This document shows, one piece after another, positions 1 to 8,459 of a stretch of 64,000 nucleotides of DNA; positions within the stretch are counted from its first letter, which is position 1; each line of letters opens with the position of its first letter. A model generated the notes under the pieces. It was not told where the DNA came from. It saw only the letters and a program-made list of their open reading frames with translations, and searched no databases. Origin of the DNA: CAYPAV01 sp964408805 (GTDB lineage: Bacteria > Pseudomonadota > Alphaproteobacteria > UBA8366); the NCBI GenBank assembly GCA_964408805.1, contig CAYPAV010000005.1, forward strand, positions 62,001 through 126,000. Reading direction: 5' to 3'. The translations under genes were made by a program, and so were the position numbers.

Positions 1-80
1 TCATGGTCGTTGCGGTCCAGAGCCTCGCTGAGGAATTCGCGCATGGAGTCATCGTCTTCGGCGACCAGGATTCGAGCCAT
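1..80 (-). CDS. CpdR-like response regulator (partial, N-terminus only)
   Basis: Only the first 26 codons are in the window; the gene runs off the left edge. The visible protein begins MARILVAEDDDSMREFL, the start of a receiver domain with the acidic triad (EDDD) that binds Mg next to the phospho-acceptor Asp, which lies outside the window. This opening closely resembles CpdR, the single-domain receiver that controls ClpXP-dependent proteolysis in the alphaproteobacterial cell cycle, but many receivers start similarly. It is divergent from the acetyltransferase gene at 266. Confidence 0.7.
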   Translation of the reverse strand, partial: MARILVAEDDDSMREFLSEALDRNDH

Positions 81-265
81 TTTATTCAACATTCCGCATT
101 GTCGTTTTCTTACCGGCGCCATGGAATTGGTCCACCGCGACCCTGTCGCGTTCTGTTGTAGGTGCTAAATCTTGCCAAATCGTAAATAATTGGAAAGCGG
201 GACGATTTAATGATCCAGAAGACCGATTATCCCGCCGAATTGGAGTCGACCGAGGTGAATTTCGC

Positions 266-808
266 ATGACCAACTCCGAGAAAAGCGCCACGATTCGCGA
301 TGCGGCGCCGGCCGATCTCGGTCGAGTCCAGGCCATCTATGCGCATCATGTCCTGCATGGCCTCGCCTCCTTCGAGGAAGAACCACCCGATCTGGCGGAA
401 ATCGAACGGCGCTATGCCGCCGTGCGCGATCTTGGCCTACCCTACCTGGTGGCCGAAATAGAGGGGGAAATCGTCGGTTACGCCTATTGCGGGGCCTACC
501 GGCCGCGGCCCGCCTACCGTTATACGGTCGAGAACTCGGTCTATATCGATCACCGTTACCCGCGCCGCGGTCTCGGGCGCGCTCTTCTGACGGCGCTGAT
601 CGACCAGGCGGAAGAGACGCGGATTCGCCAGATGATCGCGGTGATTGGGGACAGCGACCACGAGGCGTCGATAAAACTCCACGAAAGTCTTGGATTTCGT
701 ATGGTCGGCACCCTCAACGCCACGGGTTTCAAGTTCGGCCGCTGGGTCGATACGGTGCTGTTGCAGCGGCCGATCGGCCCCGGCAACGAGACCCTTCCGG
801 AATCATAA
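266..808 (+). CDS. GNAT N-acetyltransferase, phosphinothricin acetyltransferase-like
   Basis: A 180-residue protein with the whole GNAT fold. An N-terminal IRDA..ADL segment is followed by IYAHHV, a strand with VAEIEGEIVGYAY, the VYIDHRYPRRGLGRALL stretch that contains the acetyl-CoA pyrophosphate loop (R/Q-x-x-G-x-G/A), and a C-terminal LHESLGFRMVG motif. The pattern IYAHHV...TASFEEEP and the YRPRPAYRYTVENSVY region are typical of the Pat/Bar subgroup, which acetylates the amino group of phosphinothricin, methionine sulfone or similar amino-acid analogues. The natural substrate cannot be told from sequence. Cytoplasmic and probably monocistronic. Confidence 0.85.
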   Translation: MTNSEKSATIRDAAPADLGRVQAIYAHHVLHGLASFEEEPPDLAEIERRYAAVRDLGLPYLVAEIEGEIVGYAYCGAYRPRPAYRYTVENSVYIDHRYPRRGLGRALLTALIDQAEETRIRQMIAVIGDSDHEASIKLHESLGFRMVGTLNATGFKFGRWVDTVLLQRPIGPGNETLPES

Positions 809-879
809 CACGCTGAAATACAACAATTTCACGGATTTTGGCACACCACTTGCGCTCCTTTTTCGCCGAGGAGGATGAC

Positions 880-1671
880 ATGGTTTCTTCGGAGGCTGTG
901 AGGCGAGTAAGCGTTCTTGTCGCGATGTTTGTGCTCATCGCGCCCTGGACCGATGCGCGAGGTGCGAAACCGCGGGACGCCGCGAATTTTTGCGCCAAGG
1001 CGGTATCGGGTCAGGAGGCCGCGCGCCGAATTCCCACGAAGCTGCTTCATGCCATCTCCATTGCCGAGTCGGGCCGCTGGGATCCATCCCGGCGGGAAAA
1101 CGTTGCCTGGCCCTGGACCGTGACTGCCCAGGGCAAGGGCCGATTCTACCCGACGAAGGAAACTGCGATACGGGCCGTGCGTTCGTTGCGTAAGCGGGGT
1201 GTCCGGAACATCGACGTGGGGTGCATGCAGATCAATTTGCGCTACCACCCGGACGCCTTCAATTCGCTTCAGGACGCGTTCGATCCCGTGACCAACGCCG
1301 CTTATGGCGCGGCATTCCTGGTCAAGCTACGCCGGGAGAGAAAATCCTGGACACTGGCAGTGAAGCATTACCACTCCGCGACGCAGGAACGGCACGGCCC
1401 CTATCGCAATAAGGTTTACAAGATCTGGCGCGAGGTGCGCTTGAAGACACGGCGGGCACAGATCGCCGCCCTTCGCGCCGGCAGTACGCATCGCCGGCTC
1501 TCCGGCGACCAGCGCCGCGCAAAATTGCGCCGATTGGTGCGCATGAAGTCGAAACCGCGGCGCCCGCTCTCCGTCACCCAGCGGCTCCGCGCCGGCCATC
1601 GGCTCGACGCAAGGGCACAGCGCTGGCTCGACCGGCAACTCGCCGTCCTGGGACCGCGCCCAAGACGCTGA
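880..1671 (+). CDS. Exported lytic transglycosylase (SLT family)
   Basis: The ATG at 880 has a strong Shine-Dalgarno sequence (GAGGAGG, 868-874) and is preferred to an in-frame TTG at 838. The 263-residue product has a signal peptide (about residues 1-28), then a goose-lysozyme-like domain. The catalytic Glu is near residue 63 in ISIAESG, CMQINL follows near 115-120, and an AAYGAAFL helix and HYHSAT motif come later. Such enzymes cleave the MurNAc-GlcNAc bond of peptidoglycan with formation of 1,6-anhydroMurNAc. The last 75 or so residues are very rich in Arg and Lys and look disordered, which may help it bind the anionic cell wall or membrane. Confidence 0.85.
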   Translation: MVSSEAVRRVSVLVAMFVLIAPWTDARGAKPRDAANFCAKAVSGQEAARRIPTKLLHAISIAESGRWDPSRRENVAWPWTVTAQGKGRFYPTKETAIRAVRSLRKRGVRNIDVGCMQINLRYHPDAFNSLQDAFDPVTNAAYGAAFLVKLRRERKSWTLAVKHYHSATQERHGPYRNKVYKIWREVRLKTRRAQIAALRAGSTHRRLSGDQRRAKLRRLVRMKSKPRRPLSVTQRLRAGHRLDARAQRWLDRQLAVLGPRPRR

Positions 1672-1681
1672 CCGCGATTCC

Positions 1682-2890
1682 TTATATGATTCCTTTCTCG
1701 CGAAGAGCCCCGATCTCTTCCTTGGAAAGTCCCAACAACTCGCCATAGACGGCCTCGATCCCGTCGCGCAAGGGGGGACCGAGATGGCGGACCTCGCCCG
1801 GAGTCTCGGAGAGTTTCGGGATGACGCCCGGGATCACCACCTCGCCGGCGATCTCGTCATGCATTTTCAACAGATTGTCGCGCGCCGCGAATTGCGGGTC
1901 GGCGAAGATATCGGCGATCGAATTGATGGCCCCGCACGGTACCTGGCCCTCGGTGCAGGCGTCGACGACGGCGGATTGCGGCATCGACTGGGTATAGGCG
2001 GTGACGATCTCGATGACGCGCTCCCGGTCGGCGAGCCGCAGCGCCGCCGTCTGGTAGCGGTCGGGACCGGCCAATTCGGGCTGTCCCATGACATGGGCGA
2101 GACGCTCGAACATCCGGTCCGAGGTGCAGGCGATCGAGACCCATTTATCGTCGCTGGTCGGGAAATGCCCATGCGGGCAGGCAAGCTGGGTTCCCGTCCC
2201 CTCGCGCGCGCGGATCGTACCTTCCTTGGCGTAGGCCGGCACCAATTCGTCGAGCAGCCGGAAAATCGATTCATAGAGCCCGATATCGATCACCTGACCG
2301 CGCCCGGTCTCCGCGAGGCTCTTCAGCGCCACCAGGATCCCGACGGCACCATAGAGCCCGGTCGTATAATCGGCGAGCGAGGTCGACCCCGGCGTCACCG
2401 GCGGCCCGTCCGGCATGCCGGCGAGATAGGTCAATCCGCCGAAGGCCTGGGCAATACGGGCGAATCCCGGCCGGTCCTTATAGGGCCCCGTCTGGCCGTA
2501 GCCGGAGACACGGAGCAGGATAAGCCGCGGATTGATCTCGGAAAGGACATCCCAGCCGAGCCCCCAGCGCTCGAGCGTGCCGGGGCGAAAATTTTCGCAA
2601 ACCACGTCCGAGACCGCGACCAGTTTCTTGAAAATATCGACGCCTTCGGGCGTGCGAAGATCGAGGGTGACCGAGGTCTTGTTCCGGGCCTCGCTCAGCC
2701 AGGCCAGGGTGTCGCCGCGATCCGTCATGGTTCCGTAATAACGCCAGAGATCGCCGCCCTTCGGGTTCTCGATCTTGATGACCTCGGCGCCGAATTCGGA
2801 CAGGATCGTCGACGCGAAGGGGGCCGCGATGAAGGTCGCCGCGTCGATCACGCGAATGCCGTCGAGCGGCGGTTTTACCTGTTGGCTCAT
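1682..2890 (-). CDS. CaiB/BaiF family III CoA-transferase
   Basis: The start is placed at MSQQVKPPLDGIRV (402 residues). The reading frame extends upstream to 3007, but that extension has no family similarity. Features of family III CoA-transferases are visible: the N-terminal LDGIRVIDAATFIAAPFAS strand-loop, GAEVIKIENP, NKTSVTLDL, and the catalytic Asp (about D174) in SLADYTTGLYG, which forms the acyl-aspartyl intermediate. These enzymes move CoA between carboxylic acids such as formate/oxalate, carnitine or benzylsuccinate. The substrate is unknown. It is divergent from the caspase-like gene at 3047 and lies tail to tail with the transglycosylase. Confidence 0.88.
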   Translation of the reverse strand: MSQQVKPPLDGIRVIDAATFIAAPFASTILSEFGAEVIKIENPKGGDLWRYYGTMTDRGDTLAWLSEARNKTSVTLDLRTPEGVDIFKKLVAVSDVVCENFRPGTLERWGLGWDVLSEINPRLILLRVSGYGQTGPYKDRPGFARIAQAFGGLTYLAGMPDGPPVTPGSTSLADYTTGLYGAVGILVALKSLAETGRGQVIDIGLYESIFRLLDELVPAYAKEGTIRAREGTGTQLACPHGHFPTSDDKWVSIACTSDRMFERLAHVMGQPELAGPDRYQTAALRLADRERVIEIVTAYTQSMPQSAVVDACTEGQVPCGAINSIADIFADPQFAARDNLLKMHDEIAGEVVIPGVIPKLSETPGEVRHLGPPLRDGIEAVYGELLGLSKEEIGALREKGII

Positions 2891-3046
2891 TATTGCGGTT
2901 CCCCGGTTTCCCTCGGTATTGACATAGCCGAGCCGATTGACCGATCCAGACTGCGTCGCCATGGACTCCGGTTTGACAGGGATCGGCGGCGGCGGCAGAA
3001 TTTCCATGCGCCACTATCAGCGCGCCTTCGGCGAATCGGATTCGAT

Positions 3047-4714
3047 GTGACGAGACTCTCTGCGATTTCGGCTCTTCTGTCTCTCGGCTTGTTCTTCACG
3101 GCCTCGGCGGCCGTCGCGAAACAGGGCGGCGTCTCCGTGAAACTGCGGCAAGGCATCACCGAGGACGCCCCGATTTCCGAGGAAGTGGAACTTTACGCCC
3201 GGTCCTATGCGCTGGTCGTCGAGATCGACAAATACACCCATGGCTGGCCTCGGCTTTCGATGGCGGTGAAGGACGCCAAGGCCATTGCCGCGGCGCTGAC
3301 GAAGAAGGGCTTCGAGGTGACGCTTGTCCTCAATCCCAAATCGGCCGCGCTGAACCAGGCCTTCGAGGAGTTCTACATCCTCAAGGGCGAGAACCCGGAC
3401 GCACGGCTCTTCGTCTGGTTCGCGGGTCACGGTCACAGCGAGCGCGGCGAGGGTTATCTCGTCCCAACGGACGCGCCGAAGCCGAGCAAGAAGGGTCTCT
3501 TCCGCCTCCGCGCGCTTTCGCTTCGCCGGATCGGCGAATTCGTTCGCCTAGCGGAATCGAAGCACGCCTTCGCGGTCTTCGACAGCTGCTTCTCGGGAAC
3601 GGTTTTCGACAGCGCCCGTGCGATGCCGCCGGCCGCCGTCACCCGCGCGACGACGCTTCCGGTGCGTCAGTTCCTGACCTCGGGCGATGCCGGCCAGACG
3701 GTGTCCGACAACGGCGCCTTTCGCGAATTGTTCATACGAGCCCTTTCGGGCGACGAGAAGGCCGACGCCAATGACGACGGCTATGTGACGGCGAGCGAGA
3801 TCGGTCTGTTCCTGACCGATCGGGTCACCAACCTCACCGAATCGAAGCAAACCCCGCGCTATGGCAAGCTCCGCGACAAGGACTGGGATCGCGGGGATTT
3901 CGTCTTCACCCTGCCGCAAGCGGCGCCGACACCGGTGGCGCGCGTATCCGCGACCAACCAATCGGGCGGCGGTACCACGTCAGAGACCGCGCGGCTGCAA
4001 CAGGAAAGCCTGTTCTGGGAATCGATTAAGGACAGCAACGACGCGAGCGCCTTCGAGGCCTATCTTTCGCAGTTCCCGAGAGGCACCTTCGCGCCGCTGG
4101 CACGGGTCAAGCTGAAGGCCTTGAAATCAGGGAATGCGGGGCGGAAGCGCGCCCTCGTCGACGAGCGGCGCCAGCTGGAGGCGGAGCGCAGACGATTTGC
4201 GGACGAAGCGGCGAGACTGCGGCGCGAGGGAGCGGAGAAGCTGAAAGCCGACCTTGCCGCCGAGCGCCGACGCCTGGCGGATGAGGAAGCGGCCCGCGCC
4301 GAACGCCGCCGGACGGAGCAAAGCGTCGCCCGGCTCGCACCCGCGGCCCGATCACGGCCCGGCGTCGCGCCCAATCTCCTCACCGGGGCCGAAATACGAA
4401 CCCTGCTTTCCGATAACACGGGCGTGTACACCGCTCCCCGCAAAGATCTGACTCTTTCGGTCACTTTCGATGCCGATGGTCAAATGCGGGGATCGCGCGA
4501 AGAGGACGGGCGACGCGATTGGGGCAAATGGTGGATCGAGGACGACCGCTATTGCCGAAAATGGGACAAATGGGCGAAGCAACGCGTGTATTGCTTCTCC
4601 ATTTCACTTTCCGGCGAAACCGCTACGCATATCGGCGCGATGGGGACCAAGGTCTACGACATGGAGTTGGAATCCGTGCCCGACAGCTTGCAAGGCCGGG
4701 CGGGGGATGATTGA
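3047..4714 (+). CDS. Exported caspase-like (peptidase C14) protein with EF-hand-like loop and coiled coil
   Basis: The GTG at 3047 gives a 555-residue protein with a signal peptide (residues 1-24), so it is likely periplasmic. The p20-like caspase domain covers about 50-290, with catalytic His128 in FAGHGH and Cys181 in FDSCFSG. A canonical EF-hand loop follows at 240-251 (DANDDGYVTASE), suggesting Ca-dependent control as in orthocaspases. Next come an FW-x-SI/AYL repeat (about 320-358), a charged coiled coil (365-425), and a C-terminal domain (about 446-545) with WGKWWIEDDRYCRKW that resembles DUF995-type exported domains. It is a close paralogue of the gene at 12075. The start codon is uncertain because the Shine-Dalgarno sequence is weak. 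Confidence 0.85.
   Translation: MTRLSAISALLSLGLFFTASAAVAKQGGVSVKLRQGITEDAPISEEVELYARSYALVVEIDKYTHGWPRLSMAVKDAKAIAAALTKKGFEVTLVLNPKSAALNQAFEEFYILKGENPDARLFVWFAGHGHSERGEGYLVPTDAPKPSKKGLFRLRALSLRRIGEFVRLAESKHAFAVFDSCFSGTVFDSARAMPPAAVTRATTLPVRQFLTSGDAGQTVSDNGAFRELFIRALSGDEKADANDDGYVTASEIGLFLTDRVTNLTESKQTPRYGKLRDKDWDRGDFVFTLPQAAPTPVARVSATNQSGGGTTSETARLQQESLFWESIKDSNDASAFEAYLSQFPRGTFAPLARVKLKALKSGNAGRKRALVDERRQLEAERRRFADEAARLRREGAEKLKADLAAERRRLADEEAARAERRRTEQSVARLAPAARSRPGVAPNLLTGAEIRTLLSDNTGVYTAPRKDLTLSVTFDADGQMRGSREEDGRRDWGKWWIEDDRYCRKWDKWAKQRVYCFSISLSGETATHIGAMGTKVYDMELESVPDSLQGRAGDD
4004..4120 (+). repeat. FW-x-SI...AYL repeat unit in caspase-like protein 1
   Basis: Encodes a stretch of about 38 residues with the pattern E..LFW.SI..S.D...F.AYL..FP.G.FA..AR..L. 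The same pattern occurs twice in the neighbouring caspase-like gene (13036-13152 and 13231-13347). It resembles a helical, TPR-like unit often found after caspase domains in alphaproteobacterial exported proteins. It probably serves protein-protein contacts. Confidence 0.6.
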
Positions 4715-4733
4715 CGACCGTGTATGAATCTTG

Positions 4734-6401
4734 TCAGGATTTGTACGCGTACGTTTTTTGTGCTGTTTTATCAGTAATATAACCGCCTTCTATGTCTAAT
4801 TCGACTGCCGTACGCGCGCGCTTCTTGGGATCGTCGTTGCCACCGCCCCCGGAAGTTTCCAGGCCGACCCGGTCGCCGCGGCGAAGCGCCAGATTGGCCG
4901 TCTTCGCGGCGAGCTGCCGGGTTTCGCCGGCGCGTTTCAGATAGAACCGTCCAGCACGGCCGGGCGCCCCGCCCCGCAGCCCGTAGGGCGGCACGCGGAA
5001 GCGGTCGAAACTGGCCGAGATCGTCCCTTCCGCCGCGTCGAGCCGCCATTCCCGCCGGAGACCAAGGCCGCCCCTTGTCCTGCCGGCCCCGCCCGAATCG
5101 GCGATCAAGGCGTATTCGGTGAAAGTGATGGGAAAGAAGGCCTCGTTCATCTCGATCGGCGAATTAGCGAGATTGTGGAACCCGGCCGAGAACCCGCTGG
5201 CCCCGTCCTCATCCGGATGGGCACCCCAGCCGCCGACCTCGATCTCGAAGTAGATGCTGCGCCCGCCGGTCGCCTTGTCGGGGACCGAGAGGGCCGAGAC
5301 ATAGCTGACCCCGTAATAGGCGGCGGGAACCATATCGGGCCGTGCGGCGGCGAAGGCGCCGAGGACCGTGGTCACCACCCGGTGGCCGGTCGCCATCCGA
5401 TTGGCGACGGGGGCCGGCGCCCGGCAATTCACCAGCGTTCCCGACCGTGCGGCGATCTCGATCGGGCGGTAGGCACCCGCATTCGCCATGATCGCCCCCT
5501 CGCCCATCATGATTAGCGCGCAATAGACCGCCGAGCGGGTCATGTTCAAAGTGCAATTCACCGGCCCCGCGGCCTGTGGGCATGAACCAGAGAGATCGAC
5601 CCGGCAGGTCTCGCCCGTGACCGTGACCTCGGCATGAACCTTCAGATGATCCTCGGTGATCCCGTCATCGTCGACGAAATCCTCGAACTCGTAGCTTCCG
5701 TCGGGAATGTCGCGGATCACGGCCCGCATGGCGGCCTCGGATTGATCCAGGATGGCATCGATCGTGGCCTCCAGCACCTCGGCCCCATAACGCGTCACGA
5801 GTTTTCGATAGGCGGCGGCGCCGACCTCGGTCGCGGCGAGCTGTGAGGCGAAGTCGCCCGCGACCTGCTCCGGTTCGCGGCTGCTCGCGTGGATGATCGA
5901 GATCACGGCCCCGTTCGGCCGGCCGCCCTCGACCACCTTGCAGGGCGGCAGGCGAAGGCCCTCCTGGAAGACCTCGGTCGCCTGGGCATAGTAGCTGCCG
6001 GGCGCGCCGCCGCCGATATCGATGTGATGCACCAGGGCGGCGGCGATCCCGATCCGCCGGCCGTCGCTGAAAATCGGGCGAAAGACCAGAAAATCCGGCA
6101 GATGCTGGCCACCCGAATAGGGATCGTTGGTCAAAATAACGTCGCCTTCGTTCCAATCCTCAAGCGGAATGTGATCGGCGATCACCGCGTCGAGACAGAC
6201 TCCCATGGAATTGAGATGCACCGGGATTCGCGCCGATTGCGCGACCGCGCGGCCCTTGCCATCGAATATCGCGGTCGAATAGTCGAACATCTCGCGGACC
6301 ACCGTGGAGCGCGAGGTCCGGTGAATGGTGACGCTCATCTCCTCCGCCACCGCGAGAAGGGCGTTCCGGATAATCTCGAGTTGGACCGGATCGACGGTCA
6401 T
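4734..6401 (-). CDS. hyuB: Hydantoinase B / 5-oxoprolinase beta-type subunit
   Basis: The start is set at MTVDPVQLEIIRNALL (555 residues), whose ATG overlaps the hyuA stop by four bases (ATGA), a typical translationally coupled pair. Family motifs include TSRSTVVREMFDYSTAIFD, NDPYSGGQHLPDF, and the C-terminal LGLRREW and GGGG-rich segment. HyuB proteins partner with HyuA in ATP-dependent opening of five-membered lactam rings such as 5-oxoproline, N-methylhydantoin or hydantoin. Here it is the last gene of the operon with dgcA, dgcN and an aminotransferase, which makes an N-blocked or cyclic glutamate derivative a reasonable guess for the substrate. Confidence 0.88.
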   Translation of the reverse strand: MTVDPVQLEIIRNALLAVAEEMSVTIHRTSRSTVVREMFDYSTAIFDGKGRAVAQSARIPVHLNSMGVCLDAVIADHIPLEDWNEGDVILTNDPYSGGQHLPDFLVFRPIFSDGRRIGIAAALVHHIDIGGGAPGSYYAQATEVFQEGLRLPPCKVVEGGRPNGAVISIIHASSREPEQVAGDFASQLAATEVGAAAYRKLVTRYGAEVLEATIDAILDQSEAAMRAVIRDIPDGSYEFEDFVDDDGITEDHLKVHAEVTVTGETCRVDLSGSCPQAAGPVNCTLNMTRSAVYCALIMMGEGAIMANAGAYRPIEIAARSGTLVNCRAPAPVANRMATGHRVVTTVLGAFAAARPDMVPAAYYGVSYVSALSVPDKATGGRSIYFEIEVGGWGAHPDEDGASGFSAGFHNLANSPIEMNEAFFPITFTEYALIADSGGAGRTRGGLGLRREWRLDAAEGTISASFDRFRVPPYGLRGGAPGRAGRFYLKRAGETRQLAAKTANLALRRGDRVGLETSGGGGNDDPKKRARTAVELDIEGGYITDKTAQKTYAYKS

Positions 6402-8455
6402 GACGCATCCTCCCGTTCGGCCACCAGATCCCCTGAGTCCAGCCGCTGGAGGCGCCAACCGGCGGGAAGATGGATGGTCGTGTATTCTTCCTCGACGATC
6501 GCGGGACCAACCAGATGGGACGGCAGTTCGGCGCGGCCATAGACCGGCAGGTTTCGCCACTCGCCATCGTCGAACACCCGCCGGTCCGATTTCGCGGCCG
6601 CGGCGCCTCCGGTTGCCGCGTGCTCAATCTCGGACCGCGCCATCCGGCCGAGGGCGCGCAGGCGAAGGGTCACGATCTCGACGGCCCCCTCGGAATCGTT
6701 GTGGGCGAAGCGCTCCTGATGACGCACATGGAACCGGTCGATCATGTCCTGCAGCCAGCCAGGGGACGGAACCGTCTCGTGCCCTTCGATCAAGAGTTCA
6801 TATGCCTGACCTCTGTACCGCATATCGGCGGCGAGTTCGAGCGATCGCATATCCCCGGGGATACCGTCGTGCTCCAGCTGCGCCAAGGCCAGCGCCCCGA
6901 GCTCCGACGCCATTTCGCCAAGAGTTCCGAGCGACTCAAGCGTCGCCGGCAGCAATCGAGAGCGCGCGAAATCGTGCATGATGTCGGCGAAGAGAATGCC
7001 GCGCGCCGAAAGCGTCGCCGGATCGGCCGGAAAGATCACCCTGCCGATCTCCAGCTCCCGCGCCAGATCGATGGCGTGCAGCCCGCCCGCCCCACCGAAG
7101 GCGACCAGGGTGAAATCGCGGGGATCGGCGCCCTTCTCGAAGAGGCTGAGGCGGATCGCCGAGCCCATGGTGACATTGGCAACCGCGAGGACCCCCGCCG
7201 CGGCCGCTTCGGCGCCAAGTGCGAGCGGCCCCGCCAGCTTGTCGTCGATCGCGGCCCGGGTCGCATCGAGATCGAGGGCCATTGCACCGCCGAGAAAATA
7301 AGCGGGATCGAGCCGGCCGAGCACCAGATTGGCATCGGTGACGGCGGGCTCCGTGCCGCCGCGGCCATAGGCGACGGGCCCCGGTTCGGCACCCGCACTT
7401 CTGGGGCCGACGCGAAGACCGCCCCCCGCCTCGACATGGGCGATCGATCCGCCGCCGGCACCGACGGTGCGGATCTCGATCATCGGAACGCGAACGGGGA
7501 GACCGTCGATCTCTCCCTCTGTCACGACCGAGCCTCTTCCGCCGCGAATCAGCGAGACGTCGGAGCTGGTCCCCCCCATGTCGATCGCCACGAGATTGGA
7601 CTCATCAAGGTCCACGCCGAGCTGGGCCACCGCCATCGCACCCCCGGCGGGACCCGACAACAGCAGGCGAACGGGCTCCACGGCCGCCCTCGCCGGCGTC
7701 GTCACCCCGCCGTTCGATTGCACGAGATAGAGCGTGGCGCCGATCCCGGCGTCGTCGAGCCGCGATTCGATGCGCTCCAGATATCGAGTCACCACCGGCA
7801 TCAACAATGCATTCAGGACCGTCGTCGAGCTCCGCTCGAACTCGCGCATCTCGGGGCTGACATCCGATGAAAGCGAGACCGCGATATCGGGCGCGGCGGT
7901 GGTGAAAATTTCCGCGACCCGGCGTTCATGCTTGGGGTTCAGATAGGCGTGGAGAAAACAGACGGCGACCGCACCGACATCGCTTTCCGCCAGCCGCCCG
8001 GCGAGGCCGGCCACGGCCGCTTCGTCGAGCGGCATCTCCACCGTCCCGTCGGCGCGCATCCGCTCGGGCACCCCGAAGCGTCGGATGCGCGGCACCAAGA
8101 GGGCGCGCGGCTCGGCGCGGAGACGATAAATGTCTTTCCGAAGATGGCGGCCGATCTCGAGCACGTCGGAAAACCCGGCCGTCGTGATCAAGGCCCCTTG
8201 CGGCAGCTTCCGCTCCAGGATCGCGTTGGTCGCGATCGTCGTTCCATGCAGGATCAAGCCGATATCCGCCAGCGCAAAGCCAAATCGGTCGGCCGCCCCG
8301 CGAATGCCGGCGATCAGGCCCAGGGAGGGATCGTCCGGCGTGGTCGCCGTCTTGTGGGCGAGTGGCCGGCCCGTGCGTTCGTCCAAGATTTGGAGATCGG
8401 TGAAGGTGCCGCCGATATCGACGGCGATCCGAATAGGCTTGCCGGTCGGCGTCAT
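6398..8455 (-). CDS. hyuA: Hydantoinase A / 5-oxoprolinase alpha-type subunit
   Basis: The start at MTPTGKPIRIAVDIGG (685 residues) is chosen for its good Shine-Dalgarno sequence and its position 4 bases after the dgcA stop; the open frame continues upstream into dgcA. The N-terminus VDIGGTFTDLQIL is the phosphate-binding loop of the ASKHA ATPase fold. MGGTSSDVSLIRGG, GPAGG and FGGAGGLHA are further HyuA signatures. The subunit supplies ATP hydrolysis for ring opening together with HyuB. The reaction could be 5-oxoprolinase, N-methylhydantoinase or acetone-carboxylase-like, but the HyuB partner and the D-glutamate neighbours favour an oxoproline-type lactam. Confidence 0.9.
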   Translation of the reverse strand: MTPTGKPIRIAVDIGGTFTDLQILDERTGRPLAHKTATTPDDPSLGLIAGIRGAADRFGFALADIGLILHGTTIATNAILERKLPQGALITTAGFSDVLEIGRHLRKDIYRLRAEPRALLVPRIRRFGVPERMRADGTVEMPLDEAAVAGLAGRLAESDVGAVAVCFLHAYLNPKHERRVAEIFTTAAPDIAVSLSSDVSPEMREFERSSTTVLNALLMPVVTRYLERIESRLDDAGIGATLYLVQSNGGVTTPARAAVEPVRLLLSGPAGGAMAVAQLGVDLDESNLVAIDMGGTSSDVSLIRGGRGSVVTEGEIDGLPVRVPMIEIRTVGAGGGSIAHVEAGGGLRVGPRSAGAEPGPVAYGRGGTEPAVTDANLVLGRLDPAYFLGGAMALDLDATRAAIDDKLAGPLALGAEAAAAGVLAVANVTMGSAIRLSLFEKGADPRDFTLVAFGGAGGLHAIDLARELEIGRVIFPADPATLSARGILFADIMHDFARSRLLPATLESLGTLGEMASELGALALAQLEHDGIPGDMRSLELAADMRYRGQAYELLIEGHETVPSPGWLQDMIDRFHVRHQERFAHNDSEGAVEIVTLRLRALGRMARSEIEHAATGGAAAAKSDRRVFDDGEWRNLPVYGRAELPSHLVGPAIVEEEYTTIHLPAGWRLQRLDSGDLVAEREDAS

Positions 8456-8459
8456 CGAC

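Noticed and set aside
1784..3046. Open reading frame antisense to the CoA-transferase joined to the caspase-like gene
   Set aside because: It is a GC-driven shadow of the CoA-transferase; no signal or homology until the signal peptide beginning at 3047.
4740..4762. Palindrome followed by T-run at the hyuB 3' end
   Set aside because: The palindrome GTACGCGTAC cannot form a hairpin with a normal loop, and it lies inside the hyuB coding region.
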